Shown here in pieces: positions 21,130 through 40,503 of a stretch of 64,000 bases of DNA. Where the stretch lies: assembly GCF_041146795.1 (NCBI RefSeq), contig NC_135177.1, positions 26,640,060-26,704,059 on the forward strand, given 5' to 3'. Under the pieces are notes generated by a model. That model had not been told where the DNA came from. It was given only the letters and a program-made list of their open reading frames with translations, and ran no database searches. Made by a program: the position numbers and the translations under genes. Each line of letters opens with the position of its first letter. Position 1 is the stretch's first letter. The stretch is from Maylandia zebra. Lineage: Eukaryota > Chordata > Actinopteri > Cichliformes > Cichlidae.

Positions 21130-21450
21130 TATGGTTAATTAAATGTAAGAAAAATGACAAAACCTTTACCTCTGACTGATATCTTTGAGTCCACTTGTCC
21201 TTTAAGAGGGGAAGGTTACCAGAAATCAATACAAGCTTGTTCTGAGTGGTCATATTAATCCAATGATGAGACATTTCTATCCTCTTGTGGGCAGGGATGC
21301 CACTCACAGGGCACGGGGGGCCACTGAATAGTTCGACTGAAAAAATGATCTTGGGTAAATGGTACGGCCTTTGTTGTCAGCATATCTCTGACACCATCTA
21401 CTTCATCTAGTTCAAGTCCCCCCTCCATGATCTCGTCGATATCCAACCTG
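21130..21450 (-). other. Candidate minus-strand exons, function unknown, unit 1
   Basis: Two open stretches on the minus strand look exon-like. One starts after a TTTTTTCCAG acceptor near 21449 and reads LDIDEIMEGGLELDEVDG, then TTKAVPFTQDHFF. The other, ending near 21166, reads MTTQNKLVLISG, then LLKDKWTQRYQSE before a GTAAAG donor. They lie in different frames around a G run near 21315. Unit 3 has counterparts; unit 2 lacks the region. I do not recognise the family. It could be a gene, a pseudogene or chance. Confidence 0.3.
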
Positions 21451-22095
21451 GAAAAAATACACAAAACAACATTCAGTTGCCTCGACGTGTAAACAAACCT
21501 AGAGAAGGGACACAAAAAGGACAGCATAAATACAGAGGAGAGAGGGAGATAAGAGAAGCTGGAGGACAAAGCTCCAGATCCGAACATCAGTAACTGACAG
21601 CCAAGGGGGAGAAAGAGGTCCCAGGATGGTTGATGATCCGGAACAGAGAGACCTGAGAGGAAGAGAAGAGGGAGCATCAAAGCAGTCGAACAAACACAAA
21701 GGTTATTCCAAATTTAACACCGCAGTTTTTAGCTGCCAAGAGTTAATGTACACTGGTCTCTGTGCTGCATATGCTGTCAAAAACGCTGATATCCAGCAGG
21801 TAAGATAAGACATTTGCAGCTTTAGTGAGTGCAGTTTCACCAGAGTGACAGGCCTTGGAAGCAGACTGGGGGGAAAAACGTTGAAAATGATTACTGTTTC
21901 CTGTGAGGGCGCACACACTACCAGTCAAAAGTTTGGACACACCTTCTCATTTCATGTTTTTATTTATTTTCATGTGTTTTTTGGATTCTCACTGAAGGCA
22001 TCAAAACTATGAATGAACACAAGGAATTATGTAGTAAACAAAAAGTGTGAAATAACTTAAAACATGTTTTATATTTTAGATTCCATAAAATAGTC

Positions 22096-22852
22096 GCACT
22101 GGAGCGGTTCGCAGCCGAGTGTGAAGCAGCGGGAATGAGGATCAGCACCTCCAAATCTGAGGCCATGGTTCTCAGCCGGAAAAGGGTGGAGTGCCCACTC
22201 CGGGTCGGGGATGAGTTCCTGCCCCAAGTGGAGGAGTTCAAGTATCTCGGGGTCTTGTTCGCGAGTGATGGGAGAAGGGAGCCGGAGATCGACAGACGGA
22301 TTGGGGCTGCAGCTGCAGTAATGCGGACGCTGCACCGGTCCGTCGTGGTGAAGAGGGAGCTGAGTGTAAAAGCGAAGCTCTCAATTTACCGGTCGATCTA
22401 CGTCCCTACCCTCACCTATGGCCACGAGCTGTGGGTAGTGACCGAAAGAACGAGATCGCGGATACAAGCGGCAGAAATGAGCTTCCTCCGAAGGGTGGCT
22501 GGCCTCTCCCTTAGAGATAGGGTGAGAAGTTCGGCCATCCGGGAGGGGCTCAGAGTAGAGCAGCTGCTGCTCCACATCGAAAGGAGCCAGCTGAGGTGGT
22601 TCGGGCATCTGACAAGGATGCCCCCTGGGCGCCTCCTGGGTGAGGTGTTCCAGGCATGTCCCACCGGGAGGAGGCCCCGGGGCAGACCCAGGACACGCTG
22701 GAGAGATTATATCTCTCGGCTGGCCTGGGAACGCCTTGGTATTCCCCCGGATAAGCTGGAGGAGGTGGCTGGGGAGAGGGAGGTCTGGGCCTCTTTGCTT
22801 AGGCTGCTGCCCCCGCGACCCGGCCCCGGACAAAGCGGATGAAAATGGATGG
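22096..22852 (+). mobile_element. RTE-clade LINE 3' end (Rex3-like) inside Tc1
   Basis: A 5'-truncated non-LTR element flanked by the 9-base duplication AAAATAGTC (22087-22095 and 22853-22861). The open frame runs to 22842 and covers the C-terminal RT region: VEEFKYLGVLFASDG, YVPTLTYGHELWV and LRWFGHLTRMPPGRL, then RRPRGRPRTRWRDY. The very short 3' end with ATGGATGG-type repeats fits Rex3, whose tails are GATG repeats. The uninterrupted frame and high GC against an AT-rich host element imply a young insertion. It is absent from units 2 and 3. Confidence 0.85.
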
Positions 22853-23688
22853 AAAATAGTCACTGTTCGCTTTGATTACTCATTTGCAGACTCTTGGCAT
22901 TCTCTCACTGAGCTTCATCAAGTCGTCACCTGAAATGGTTTTCCAACAGCCTTGAAGGACTTCCCAGAGATGCTGAGCACTCTGCGGTCCACCTCATCCC
23001 AAAACATCTCCATTGGGCTTACGTCAGGTGACTAGAGGCGCAGCACTCCATCTTTTTGGTCAGTTAGCCCTCACGCAGCCTGGTGGTGTGTTTGGGGTCA
23101 GTGTTCTATTGAAACATAAACTCAAACCGGATGGGATGTATGACGCTGCAGGATGCTGCGTTAGCCATGCTGGTTCAGTGTATTTTCAGTTTTGAATAAA
23201 TTTCCAACAGTGTCACCAGCAAAGCACCCCAACACTATCACACCTCCTCATCCATGCTTCATGGTGGGAACCATGCATGTAGAGACCATCTATTCACTTT
23301 TTCTGTGTCGCACAAAGACATGGCAGGTGGAACCAAAGATCTCAAACTCAAACAAACTACAGATTTAGACTGGTTTAATGTCCATTCCTTGTGTTCCTTG
23401 GCCCAAACAAATCTCTTCTGCTTGTTGCTTTTCCTTAGTTGTGGTTTCTTAGCAGCTATTTGACCATAAAGGCCTGATTCACACAGTCTCCTCTTCTGCA
23501 CAACACAGCTGATGGTCCCAACCCCATTAAGAAGATAAGAAATTCCATAATTGAACCTTCACCAACCACACCTGTAAAGTGAAAACCATGTCAGATTACT
23601 ACATCATGAAGCTCACTGAGAGAAGACCAAGGATTTGCAGCACTGTCAACAAAGCAAAGGGAGGTATTCTGAAATATAAAACATATTT

Positions 23689-24400
23689 TGTCATGGTCCG
23701 GGTGTGTGCTAGTGTGTCTCCCTCCGAGCCGGCATCTCCAACCCTGGGAGGGGCCTCTGTTTTCTGCTGATTGCTCGCGCCTGTGGGTGATTAAGACGGG
23801 CGACTCATAAGGCCAGCGCACTCAACCTTTCTTTGTCAGATTCTCAGCGAACCCTTCCACGTATGAAGTTGCCGGACGCAAATCTCTGCCGAAGAGCTCC
23901 CATCTGGACGCTGGACCACTTGCCAGTCCCACGGGTTGTTCACCCCGTTCACCTGCCTGCCTCCCTGCCTCAACGCCAGGAATTTCGGACCACTCACCCG
24001 GACTACTAACCCCTCCACGCCACTACAGACCACCCGCGGCAAGTAAGCAGTACTCAGGAAGATTCAGAACACACAGCTTGCCCATATTCCTCCCGAACCC
24101 TACCTGAACGTCTGTACTCTATTTTCAGTGACTCTTATCCTTTCCCCGGACCCAGGTTGACTCTCCCTCCAGCCCAATCCTCGGAGCAGCTGTTTTCCGC
24201 TGACGAATGACCAGATTGCTCACTTAGCTCAGGCTGCATAAACCTCTTAGGTTTAGTGGTTGTATTTAGCACTTGTGCAACTCACATTCCAGTTGTGAAC
24301 ACTTGTGGTGAAAATAAAAGTTGTCACTCAAACTACTTACATGCTGTTTGGCGCCGAGCAATTGAGTCCTTTTCCTTTTGAGACGGCCTCGGCCATGACA
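23689..24400. mobile_element. Solo LTR inside Tc1, unit 1
   Basis: A 712-base block with ends TGTCATGG and CCATGACA, flanked by the 5-base duplication TATTT. It contains an AATAAA near its right end, so it probably reads on the plus strand. No internal retrotransposon sequence remains. The Tc1 copy in unit 3 is uninterrupted here. Family (gypsy or retrovirus-like) is unresolved. Confidence 0.75.
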
Positions 24401-24560
24401 TATTTAGAGTTTTTTATCAACTTTTTCTTTGCTACATAATTACATATATCTTGCTTCATATAGTTGATGTCTTCAGTATGTATCTACAATGCAGAAAGTT
24501 GTAAAAATAAAGAAAAAACATTAAATGAGAAGGGTTGTCCAAACTTTTGCCTGGTGGTGT

Positions 24561-26580
24561 ACATTACCAACACATTCAAAAAGACATGACTGGTTGGTAA
24601 TCAGTAACCAATAACAGAGACGGCTTAAGTCAAAGATACTGTAAACCACAACAGTTTCAAAGTTAGGAGGGAGTAGTTTCACATTTCATCAGTTACTGAA
24701 TGCAGGTCAGAAAACTGCAAACTAATAACTAAATGGGAGCTTCAGGAGATCTTTAAAAGGTTACGTTGGCACAACCATCTGATAAGTTTTTAAGCAAGCA
24801 CCTATAAGACAACATTTGAAGTAAAGAAGTCTCAGAATTTGTTAAAGTCTATCTGCAACAGGATTCTTAACAGATCCTGCAGAAGCTGAGACAAAGCAAT
24901 TTTATATATCTTTTATGTCAAAAGGGTGAGAAACTAAGCAATGGCTTCCCTTAAGTGTCAAAAACACACGATAAAGACAGAGAATTATGCTGTTCCAGCA
25001 ACAAGCGGAGCACACTTATCATTCAGTTCAATTGAAAAAGTTTCTGTTTTCATTTACACCTTTTGTGCACCAGTCTCCTGCAGGCCTGTTAGACAGCAAG
25101 TGTACATATTTCTGCAAACCAGAAACCTGGTTCACCATCTTGCTTTAGGTAGGCAGAGATGCAAGTGAATATGGGGGGCGAGACTTTAGCTTCACTGCCT
25201 ATCTCTGCTGTTAGACAGGCCAGGTGCTGGAGCAAATTCACAACAAGAGTCGTTAAAGCGTGTGCAGAAGTGTCACAAAGACACGCTAAAATCCCCTTCT
25301 GCAATTCATGCACGATGGGTGAAAGTATCAAGAAGGGCCAGAAAGGCTCATGAGTCAAAAGTACTCTTTTATTTACAGTCATATTACAAAATCCACACAC
25401 CCACAAGGACAAAAAGTCACCAGTACAGGTTGTATAAAAATGAAATGACGTCCTCTTTCTTTTATCTCAGATTGCCAACCTTTCGCTGATTTAAGATCCT
25501 AATAACTGATCACTTGAATTTCCTGTGAAAACTCCCAAAATGCATTGCATCTTCTGTCGCTGCCTCATGCAGAAATAACCTCAAGCCGACTTGACTTGAC
25601 TTTTTGGCCGATGTCAGACCAGGCACCACATCAAAAAGAAACAACAATGTTATGTGGCAGCCTTGTGGTCAGAATGCATATTGCGTTGAGACCACAGCAT
25701 TTAATCTGCGATTCCAGCTAGGAACCTTTGCTACAAATCACTTACCCTCTCCTCTCAATTACTACTACGTCTGTTCTGTCCACATTTGAAAGAGAAAAAT
25801 CCAAACCACTATACTATATAAGATATAACACAATTTAATGGTGGACTTAAACATGGCCACAGTCTTTATTAACCAGCTACAGCCAGCTGATTACATGTTT
25901 GACACAGAGAACTTATAACCATTGCTGGATTTGTTCAAAACAGTAATACGTTGTATAAACTGCACTGTACTGTTTCATGTGAGAGATGCTAACATGCTAC
26001 ATGACATTTAGAATAGTTTAAATCCTAATTCTCTTTTTACTAACCTTTTATTTTGCCTTTTAAGTTGGTATTTGTTCTTGTGCTAGTGTATACTCAGCTG
26101 TATTCTGTTAGTGCTTAGCAAAAGTTCACTTAAATGTCGAGCAGAAAAAAACTGTGACAGTACACCTGTGGTGGTAAAGTGGGCAACAAACCTTTTAAAA
26201 GTAATATACTTGAAAAACCAAAGAACACATATGATCAGAATACTGTGAAATTTTAGAAGCTTGAAGCAAAACTTTCATGTGATGCCACATATGCTTAGCA
26301 CAATATGGAAAACGATGTAAGTGTGTAGCCAGGATGCTGACCTTTGTGCACAAGCCACCACCTAGTGGCTTGTCGGAATAAATGCAAGACACTTAGGTTC
26401 ATATGATGCTGGTCTAATATATGGAATGAAAAGGTTGCTGTCAGTAATACACTTGTATTATATGATTTCATGATAGAAATCAGCCCTGTGTTTTGACAGA
26501 AAAGTACGTTTTGCTTTCCTTTAATAGTATTTTCAACATTCTAAAGGAGTGAAAAAAAATATTGAAATTGTAGAAAAAAT
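24561..26580. other. Right-hand module, non-coding or unassigned part, unit 1
   Basis: Sequence shared with units 2 (40504-41950) and 3 (59536-61600). The best conserved stretch is 25440-25800. On the minus strand it has an AATAAA at 25368-25373, kept in all three units, and a GGTAAGTG donor-like site near 25745. It may be the 3' end of a minus-strand gene, but no protein family is visible. The remainder shows nothing recognisable. Confidence 0.4.
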
Positions 26581-26593
26581 ACAACCTTACATC

Positions 26594-26728
26594 AAATTCG
26601 TCAAAAACATAACTCAATGACCCACCATATCTTCGTAATGAATCACTCAGATAACCATACCTGCCACTTTGAGCCTCAGATGCTAAGTCCTCTAAATGTA
26701 TTTTAATCCTCTTTGCAATCAGTATGCT
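26594..26728 (-). other. Candidate minus-strand exon, unit 1
   Basis: An open stretch reading RIKIHLEDLASEAQSG, then RYGYLSDSLRRYGG and SYVFDEFD, followed at once by a GTAAGG donor. The frame is kept in all three units while several residues differ, as expected of coding sequence or of a recent duplicate. It lies a few hundred bases beyond the PPP1R8 end in unit 3, in the same direction. The gene is unidentified. The acceptor (CTGGTAG or TTGCAAAG) is ambiguous. Confidence 0.35.
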
Positions 26729-26940
26729 TCTACTTATCAGCTACCAGTTTAACAGATGTAGACACATCTTGTGACAGACCAAAACAGAACTTGTGTGATG
26801 ACATCGAGAACACAACAAAGTAAAAGAACAAAAACAATTTTTTTAAAAATGGAAGTGAATGGCTCCATCTCGTCCAGGTCACAGTCCTTGATGTTTCTGT
26901 TGGTAACCTGAGAGTCAGCATCTTTGAGAAACTGTTAGAT

Positions 26941-27447
26941 GTGTGTCCTGATGAATTTAAGGCTTTCAGCCTCTCTACCTCTGTGTGACTGATGTATATT
27001 GGAGTGTCTTTTCCTCAGATAAGTAATGATATTCTTGCCCTTCTCTACTTTTAGGGCAAGATTATTTTCCTGACACCGGGCCACCAGTCCTATCACTTCT
27101 CTATCCCGTCCCTACCAGTAATCGGCCCAATCACATATGCAAATGTTATAATTCTGGTATTGATCAGGTGGTGCACACACTCATATATGTGAAGACAGCA
27201 TGTGGCAGTGTACTCAGCACGTGCCCCTGAGTAATACCAATGCTCACAGTTCTGATGTTTGATGTCTGGTTTTCAACTCTGACTGAGTGGGGTCTATCTT
27301 ACAGGAAGTTCAGAGCTCAGTTACAGAGAAAGGGTGTGAGTCTGAGTAACAGCAGCAGCTTCTCAGAGAGTCTGACAGCATTAAATGCAGCTTCAGTCAT
27401 TTCACAGCATTTTCACAGATGATTGGACTGATTCTGTATCCATGTGT
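26941..27447 (-). mobile_element. LINE remnant, unit 2, left part
   Basis: Same element as 8195-8660 in unit 1, cut at its 3' side by the tandem junction and interrupted at about 27447 by a gypsy-like insertion. A short right part continues at 28810-28915. It is decayed. Confidence 0.7.
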
Positions 27448-28810
27448 GGTGGTGTGAAGGCAGAATACCGGTAAATGTGACTAAATGGTGTTGATAATGC
27501 CACCCAGGGAGGGGGTTACACCCCAGGAGAGATTACAGTAGCTAGTGCAAATGTTGTACCAGTTACAAAAGCCCACAGGCTTGTTATTAACAAGCAAAAG
27601 TAAGGACAAAACTACTCAAAGTGTAGAGCAGAAAAAAAACATTTTAGGTAGCAGGGCAGCCCTGCTACCTTGTTCTTTAAAACACTTTATTAATAAACAT
27701 TATTTAAAAGGACAAGGTTCGCTGACACAGTGCTAGCCGAGTTAGTTAATAAAGTAAAAATAAAATAATGAAACGAAATGGTGGTGACCGCCCACTTGGG
27801 GAGGCAACCTACAGGGGGAGTGCCACCAATTACTCACCCGTGTAGTCTCACTGCAAACCTCACTCCAATCTGAAAGGTGCAATTTACCCATTTCTTGATG
27901 TGTAAAATACCATAAAACAAGGAACCAGTCAATGTCAGTTTATATGCTTTTACTGACTGTGAAGCACTATGGTCAACTTTGTTGTTTTCAATATGTGCTA
28001 CATAAATAAATTTTGATTCGATTTGATTTTTGATTAACAATAGTAAAACTACAACAAGGCTAGAACAAGACAGCAGCAGTGTGAGGCCTGTAACAAAAGA
28101 GGGAAAACTGTCATCTGGGGTCCACCCTACTATACACTAAATTGTAGATAACCCATGAGGATCCCACTTACCACCCTTTAACAGTTACACAAAATCATCA
28201 ATTGTCACGGGAAATGAATCCAGTCTGTAATACCTAACAGCTTGTGAGCTTTGCCACCTTGAACAGTAATGAGTGCAAGTTGCGAGAGGTCAAGAATAGA
28301 CCACAGATGTTCCTTATAACCGACTCTTGATTAACAGCAAAGGAAGGGGTGAATGTTCATGCTGTGTTCACAGACACCATGTATGAAACAACATGAACTA
28401 AATGTAACCCACTACAATCTACCCCTGGTGTTTGAATCGTTGTCCCGACGATTGACACTCACTGCCGAGGTCTAAACAGGGTAGATATATTAGGCACAGG
28501 TGCCTGGGAGTTCACAGCCCCTGTTGTTCTACTTCCTATTGCCTGGGGCAGATAATGTCGATTCGAGTGCGTTCCAGCATTAGCACAAGTAGTCCTATGT
28601 GAAGAAGCAATATTGTTTTGAACACCAGCCGTAACTGGCAGCTGATCGGTGCAGACCAGCACCACAGAGGATGTTGAGCTTTTTGGCTCACTTGGTATGC
28701 AGGAGGTAGGGGCCACAGGCTCCTGAATCCTACACAACAAAAACTCAACAGGTAGCTGGGGATCTCAGTCAAACATCAGAGCAAATGGTGACTCACCAGT
28801 AGACTGATGC
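27448..28810 (-). mobile_element. Ty3/gypsy-like fossil within the LINE, unit 2
   Basis: LTR-like sequence starting TGTGGTGGTGTGAAGG, and minus-strand pol remnants from the end of the integrase (STGESPFALMF near 28775, with RIQEP and LVCTDQLPVTAGVQ nearby) that match 45560-46380 in unit 3. It is broken, with much of the element missing and other short repeats nested around 27930-28030. It inserted before units 2 and 3 separated; unit 1 has the uninterrupted LINE. Confidence 0.65.
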
Positions 28811-28972
28811 ACTGGTGTTACATGTTATACGCATATGCATAAAGTAAAGAGTCCACGCTAGCCAGGACAGTCTTTTTGATCCTTTCAAAACACTTCATCA
28901 CAATTGCCACTGTTATTTTAATTTAGGATTTTCCACCTTTGATTTTGATGTTATTTTAGTTTTCAGGGTGGA

Positions 28973-29755
28973 ACATGAAGCATCCTGGCTGTACCATTAC
29001 TGCTCATAAAAAAACACAGATCACAAACTCTGCCTCTCAGCAAAAGGGTTTAGATTGAGCTTAACAGTTTAAATGAGCCTGACACATCGGAAGTGGTCCA
29101 ACAGCCAGTACAGAGGAAATTTAGCAAGGTTGTCACCCACACTGTTTTTCTGATGTGGTCTGGCATATGATTTGCTTCTTACATTTAGTATGGGTGTTAA
29201 GACACAAAATGTGCATCGCAAACCAGTTTCTTTTTTAATATATAGATGCCAAATATGTTCTCACATTGTATTTTATGCTGAGATAATGTTTGTGAGGGTT
29301 GAACCAAACTGTGATTGAGCTGTTTGTACAGTTTATTGTACGGTTAAACTCACTGGAGTTTGGACTTCATGTGCACACAAAGCACTTGTAACCAACTTAT
29401 TGGCTGCAAAGTACAACAACTGACACAATTACACTTTGGGAATTAAGGCAAACAGAATAGCCAAAAGGAAAACCTACTTTTCTGCTCTTCCCATATTTGC
29501 ATCTTCATCATCCCAGTTCTCATTTTCCGCCGTAATGATGTTGCTGTTGCACTCCTGCGCTCAAAACGCCGACAGTTCCGTCAGGACATGAAGTCAGCGT
29601 TTTATTGGGTGTCAGACTCCCCGCCTACCGGAGACAGCACTGAAAACATCGCTTTTCCTCCAGCTCTTATCAGAAAGGTGAGCTCAGATCACCTTTTGCG
29701 CTTTGTTGGGGAGGTTTTCCTGCACGCGGAGGCGGAAGACACTTGCACCTGCGAG
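28973..29755. promoter_or_regulatory. Retained CYP4 upstream region in unit 2 (receptor gene deleted)
   Basis: At 28973 the sequence jumps from a match with unit 3 at 46883 to a match with 49976. That deletion of about 3.1 kb takes out all receptor exons and stops within about 40 bases of the receptor start codon. The remaining upstream region has also lost blocks equal to about 50452-50658 and 50700-50815 of unit 3, including the candidate XRE. The P450-proximal 250 bases are kept. Confidence 0.8.
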
Positions 29756-38415
<8,660 letters not shown>

Positions 38416-38560
38416 AGTGCACTAACTGCAAGAACTGCTAAAAATTACTGTATTTAGAAAGTAAATAATTTATGTTGATTTGAAATACTTCTACTATGTA
38501 ACAAGCTTTTATATATATATTCATGGACTCTGTCGTGCAATTTATGTTTTTGGGAGAAAT
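38416..38560. other. CYP4 copy 2 3' flank
   Basis: Short stretch matching the sequence after the other P450 stops, then a switch to unit-2-specific sequence near 38560. The unit 1 and 3 block with candidate exons (21130-21450, 57480-57960) is absent here. Confidence 0.55.
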
Positions 38561-39460
38561 TGTCATAGAGAATATGTGTCACAATACATTGTATATAATT
38601 TTCCCAATTTTGGGTTGTTTTTTTTCTTACAAAAATAACAGAGATTACAAATACAAATACATAAATATGTCCTCATTCAAAAATGTCTTGTGAAACCTGC
38701 ATTGGCTTATGGGATGATGATGTCACAATGAAAGTGACATCATCACAGTGAAAATGTAAGCAGTAAAAGTAAAAAGCCGTCAAAAAAATGACCACAAATT
38801 CAGATACCTGAAAATTCTACTTAAGCACAGTAATGAAGTATTTGTACATCGTTACTTCCCATCTCTGCCTAGTGGTGGCTCAGGTTCGCAGTATCAGTTT
38901 CTCAATGACAAGATCTCCACTCAGATTAAAGAAAAAAAAACCCTCAGCTGGAAATGGCAGTGGTAACATAACCATTCTTATTAGCACGACCTAAATCATC
39001 TGCACACCAGGGATGTTCCTGGCAATTAATTGCTTAGTCAACTAAACGAGGGGGGATAGACTAACCAACTAGTCTCAAACTAAGAAACACATAAAGTTAA
39101 ATTTGAAAACCATTTAATGGAAAGTTTCAAAATAAATGATATGAAAACCATTTTAAACTGTTTTTTACATTCTTCAGTAATGAATCATGTGGCACCTTGC
39201 ATTGTGCATTATCAACATTACACATTATACTCCAGAAAATTCAGAAGAAAAACACTTAAAACAAACCGATGTTATATATGAAATGAAAACGTAACTATAA
39301 CAGATGTTCACGTATTACTAAAATATGACAAGTTAACATTGGAAAACAAATAAATTGCAACTGAAAGGGCCAGAACTGAAACGATTTCAAGTACTTAGTT
39401 GTTTCTTTGTATGTAATTTGGGCATCCAGTTCATAAAACCCACAAAATCAGGAATTAGAA
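38560..39460. repeat. MITE-like and unassigned repeats, unit 2
   Basis: Around 38870 the sequence ends in CTTCCCATCTCTG, the type of terminus seen in the fish MITE piece at 44050-44198. From about 39010 another block has TTGCTTAGTCAACTAAACGA and ACTAACCAACTAGTC, resembling hAT-like inverted repeats. Families were not fixed. Confidence 0.35.
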
Positions 39461-39464
39461 TACT

Positions 39465-39960
39465 GTGAAGACATCAGCCCAAATTTTACAGGTTTTCCCA
39501 GGTGTCATCAAATTGCTTCAATTTGGTTCAATTGCCCCAGTTAGATTCAATATGGGGAAGACTGCAGACTTCACAACTGGCCAGAAGAGAATCATTGATA
39601 CCCTCCATTGGATGGGTAAGCCACAAAAGTTCATAGCTAAGGAGGCTGGCTGCTCACAGAGTGCTGTGTCCAAGCATATCAATGGAAAGTCTAGTGGACA
39701 GGCAAAATGACCAAGATGACCATGGCCTTCAGTGGATTATCAGCCAGAGGAAATTCAAGAATCTGGCAGAGATCCAGAAAGACTGGAATGAGGCAGGAGT
39801 CACAGCTCCAAAAACCACCACATTCAGGCGCATCTGGGAGATGGGCTACAACTGTTGGGTTCCTCGGGTCAAACCCCTTATGAGCCTGAGCCAAAGTCAG
39901 AAGTGTCTCAACTGGGCCAAGTAGAAGAAGGACTGGAGTGTTGGCCAGTGGTCCAAGGTC
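39465..39960 (+). mobile_element. Tc1 transposase N-terminal fragment, unit 2
   Basis: Plus-strand reading GQKRIIDTLHWMGKPQKFIA, then EAGCSQSAVSKHIN, the paired helix-turn-helix of Tc1 transposases, and in a second frame RKFKNLAEIQKDWNEAGVTA and MGYNCWVPRVKPL. It stops short of the catalytic core. It is a pseudogene fragment joined to an opposite-strand Tc1 piece. Confidence 0.8.
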
Positions 39961-39962
39961 CT

Positions 39963-40503
39963 TTATGAGGTCATCATCTGAAATGGTTTTCCAAAAGTCT
40001 TGAAGGAGTTCCCAGAGATACTGAGCACTTGTTGGCCCTTTTGCTGAGCACTCTGCGGTCCACCTCATCCCAAAACATCTCCATTGGGCTTAGGTCAGGT
40101 GACCGTAGAGGCCAGGCCATCTGGCACAGCACTCCACTCTCCTTTTTTGCCAGTTAGCCCTCACACAGCCTGGAGGTGTGTTTGGGATCATTGTCCTGTA
40201 AATGACGCTCCAACTAAACTCAAACCGGATGGGATGCATGTCGCTGTAAAATGCTGTGTTAGCCATGATGGTTCAGTGTGACTCCAGTTTTGAATAAATT
40301 CCCAACAGTGTCACCAGCAAAACACCTCCCACACCATCACACGTCCTCATCCATGCTTCATGGTGGGAACCATGCATGTCGAGACCATCCGTTCACTTTT
40401 TCCGTGTCGCACAAAGACACAGCAGGTGGAACCAAAGATCTCAAACTTGGCGAAGCACAGATTTCCACTGGGCTAATGTCCTTTCCTTGTGTTCCTTGGC
40501 CCC
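39963..40503 (-). mobile_element. Tc1 fragment, opposite orientation, unit 2
   Basis: Matches the Tc1 in unit 1 (about 22910-23350) and unit 3 (about 58585-59060) on the minus strand: WDEM-type and NDPKHTS-type regions of the transposase, decayed. Its left side is cut by the plus-strand Tc1 fragment, so two related elements are joined back to back. Confidence 0.7.

Larger units (their letters stand above)
21916..24560 (-). mobile_element. Tc1/mariner transposon, nested host for two other insertions, unit 1
   Basis: The terminal inverted repeats are CACTACCAGTCAAAAGTTTG at the left and the related CAAACTTTTGCCTGGTGGTG at the right. Decayed transposase sequence on the minus strand corresponds to that at 58582-58863 in unit 3. 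An RTE LINE (22096-22852) and a solo LTR (23689-24400) are inserted in it, each with target duplications. The transposase is not intact. Confidence 0.85.

Noticed and set aside
22135-22842. 235-residue plus-strand open frame as a host gene
   Set aside because: Its motifs (LRWFGHLTRMPPGRL, GRPRTRW) are the C-terminal end of an RTE-clade reverse transcriptase, flanked by target duplications.
25604-25789. 61-residue plus-strand frame seen in all three units
   Set aside because: Conserved only because the units are recent duplicates; no start context, splice support or family recognised.
26594-26728. Assignment of the orphan exon to THEMIS2, which follows PPP1R8 in human
   Set aside because: Considered from synteny, but the sequence did not resemble the parts of THEMIS2 that I can recall.
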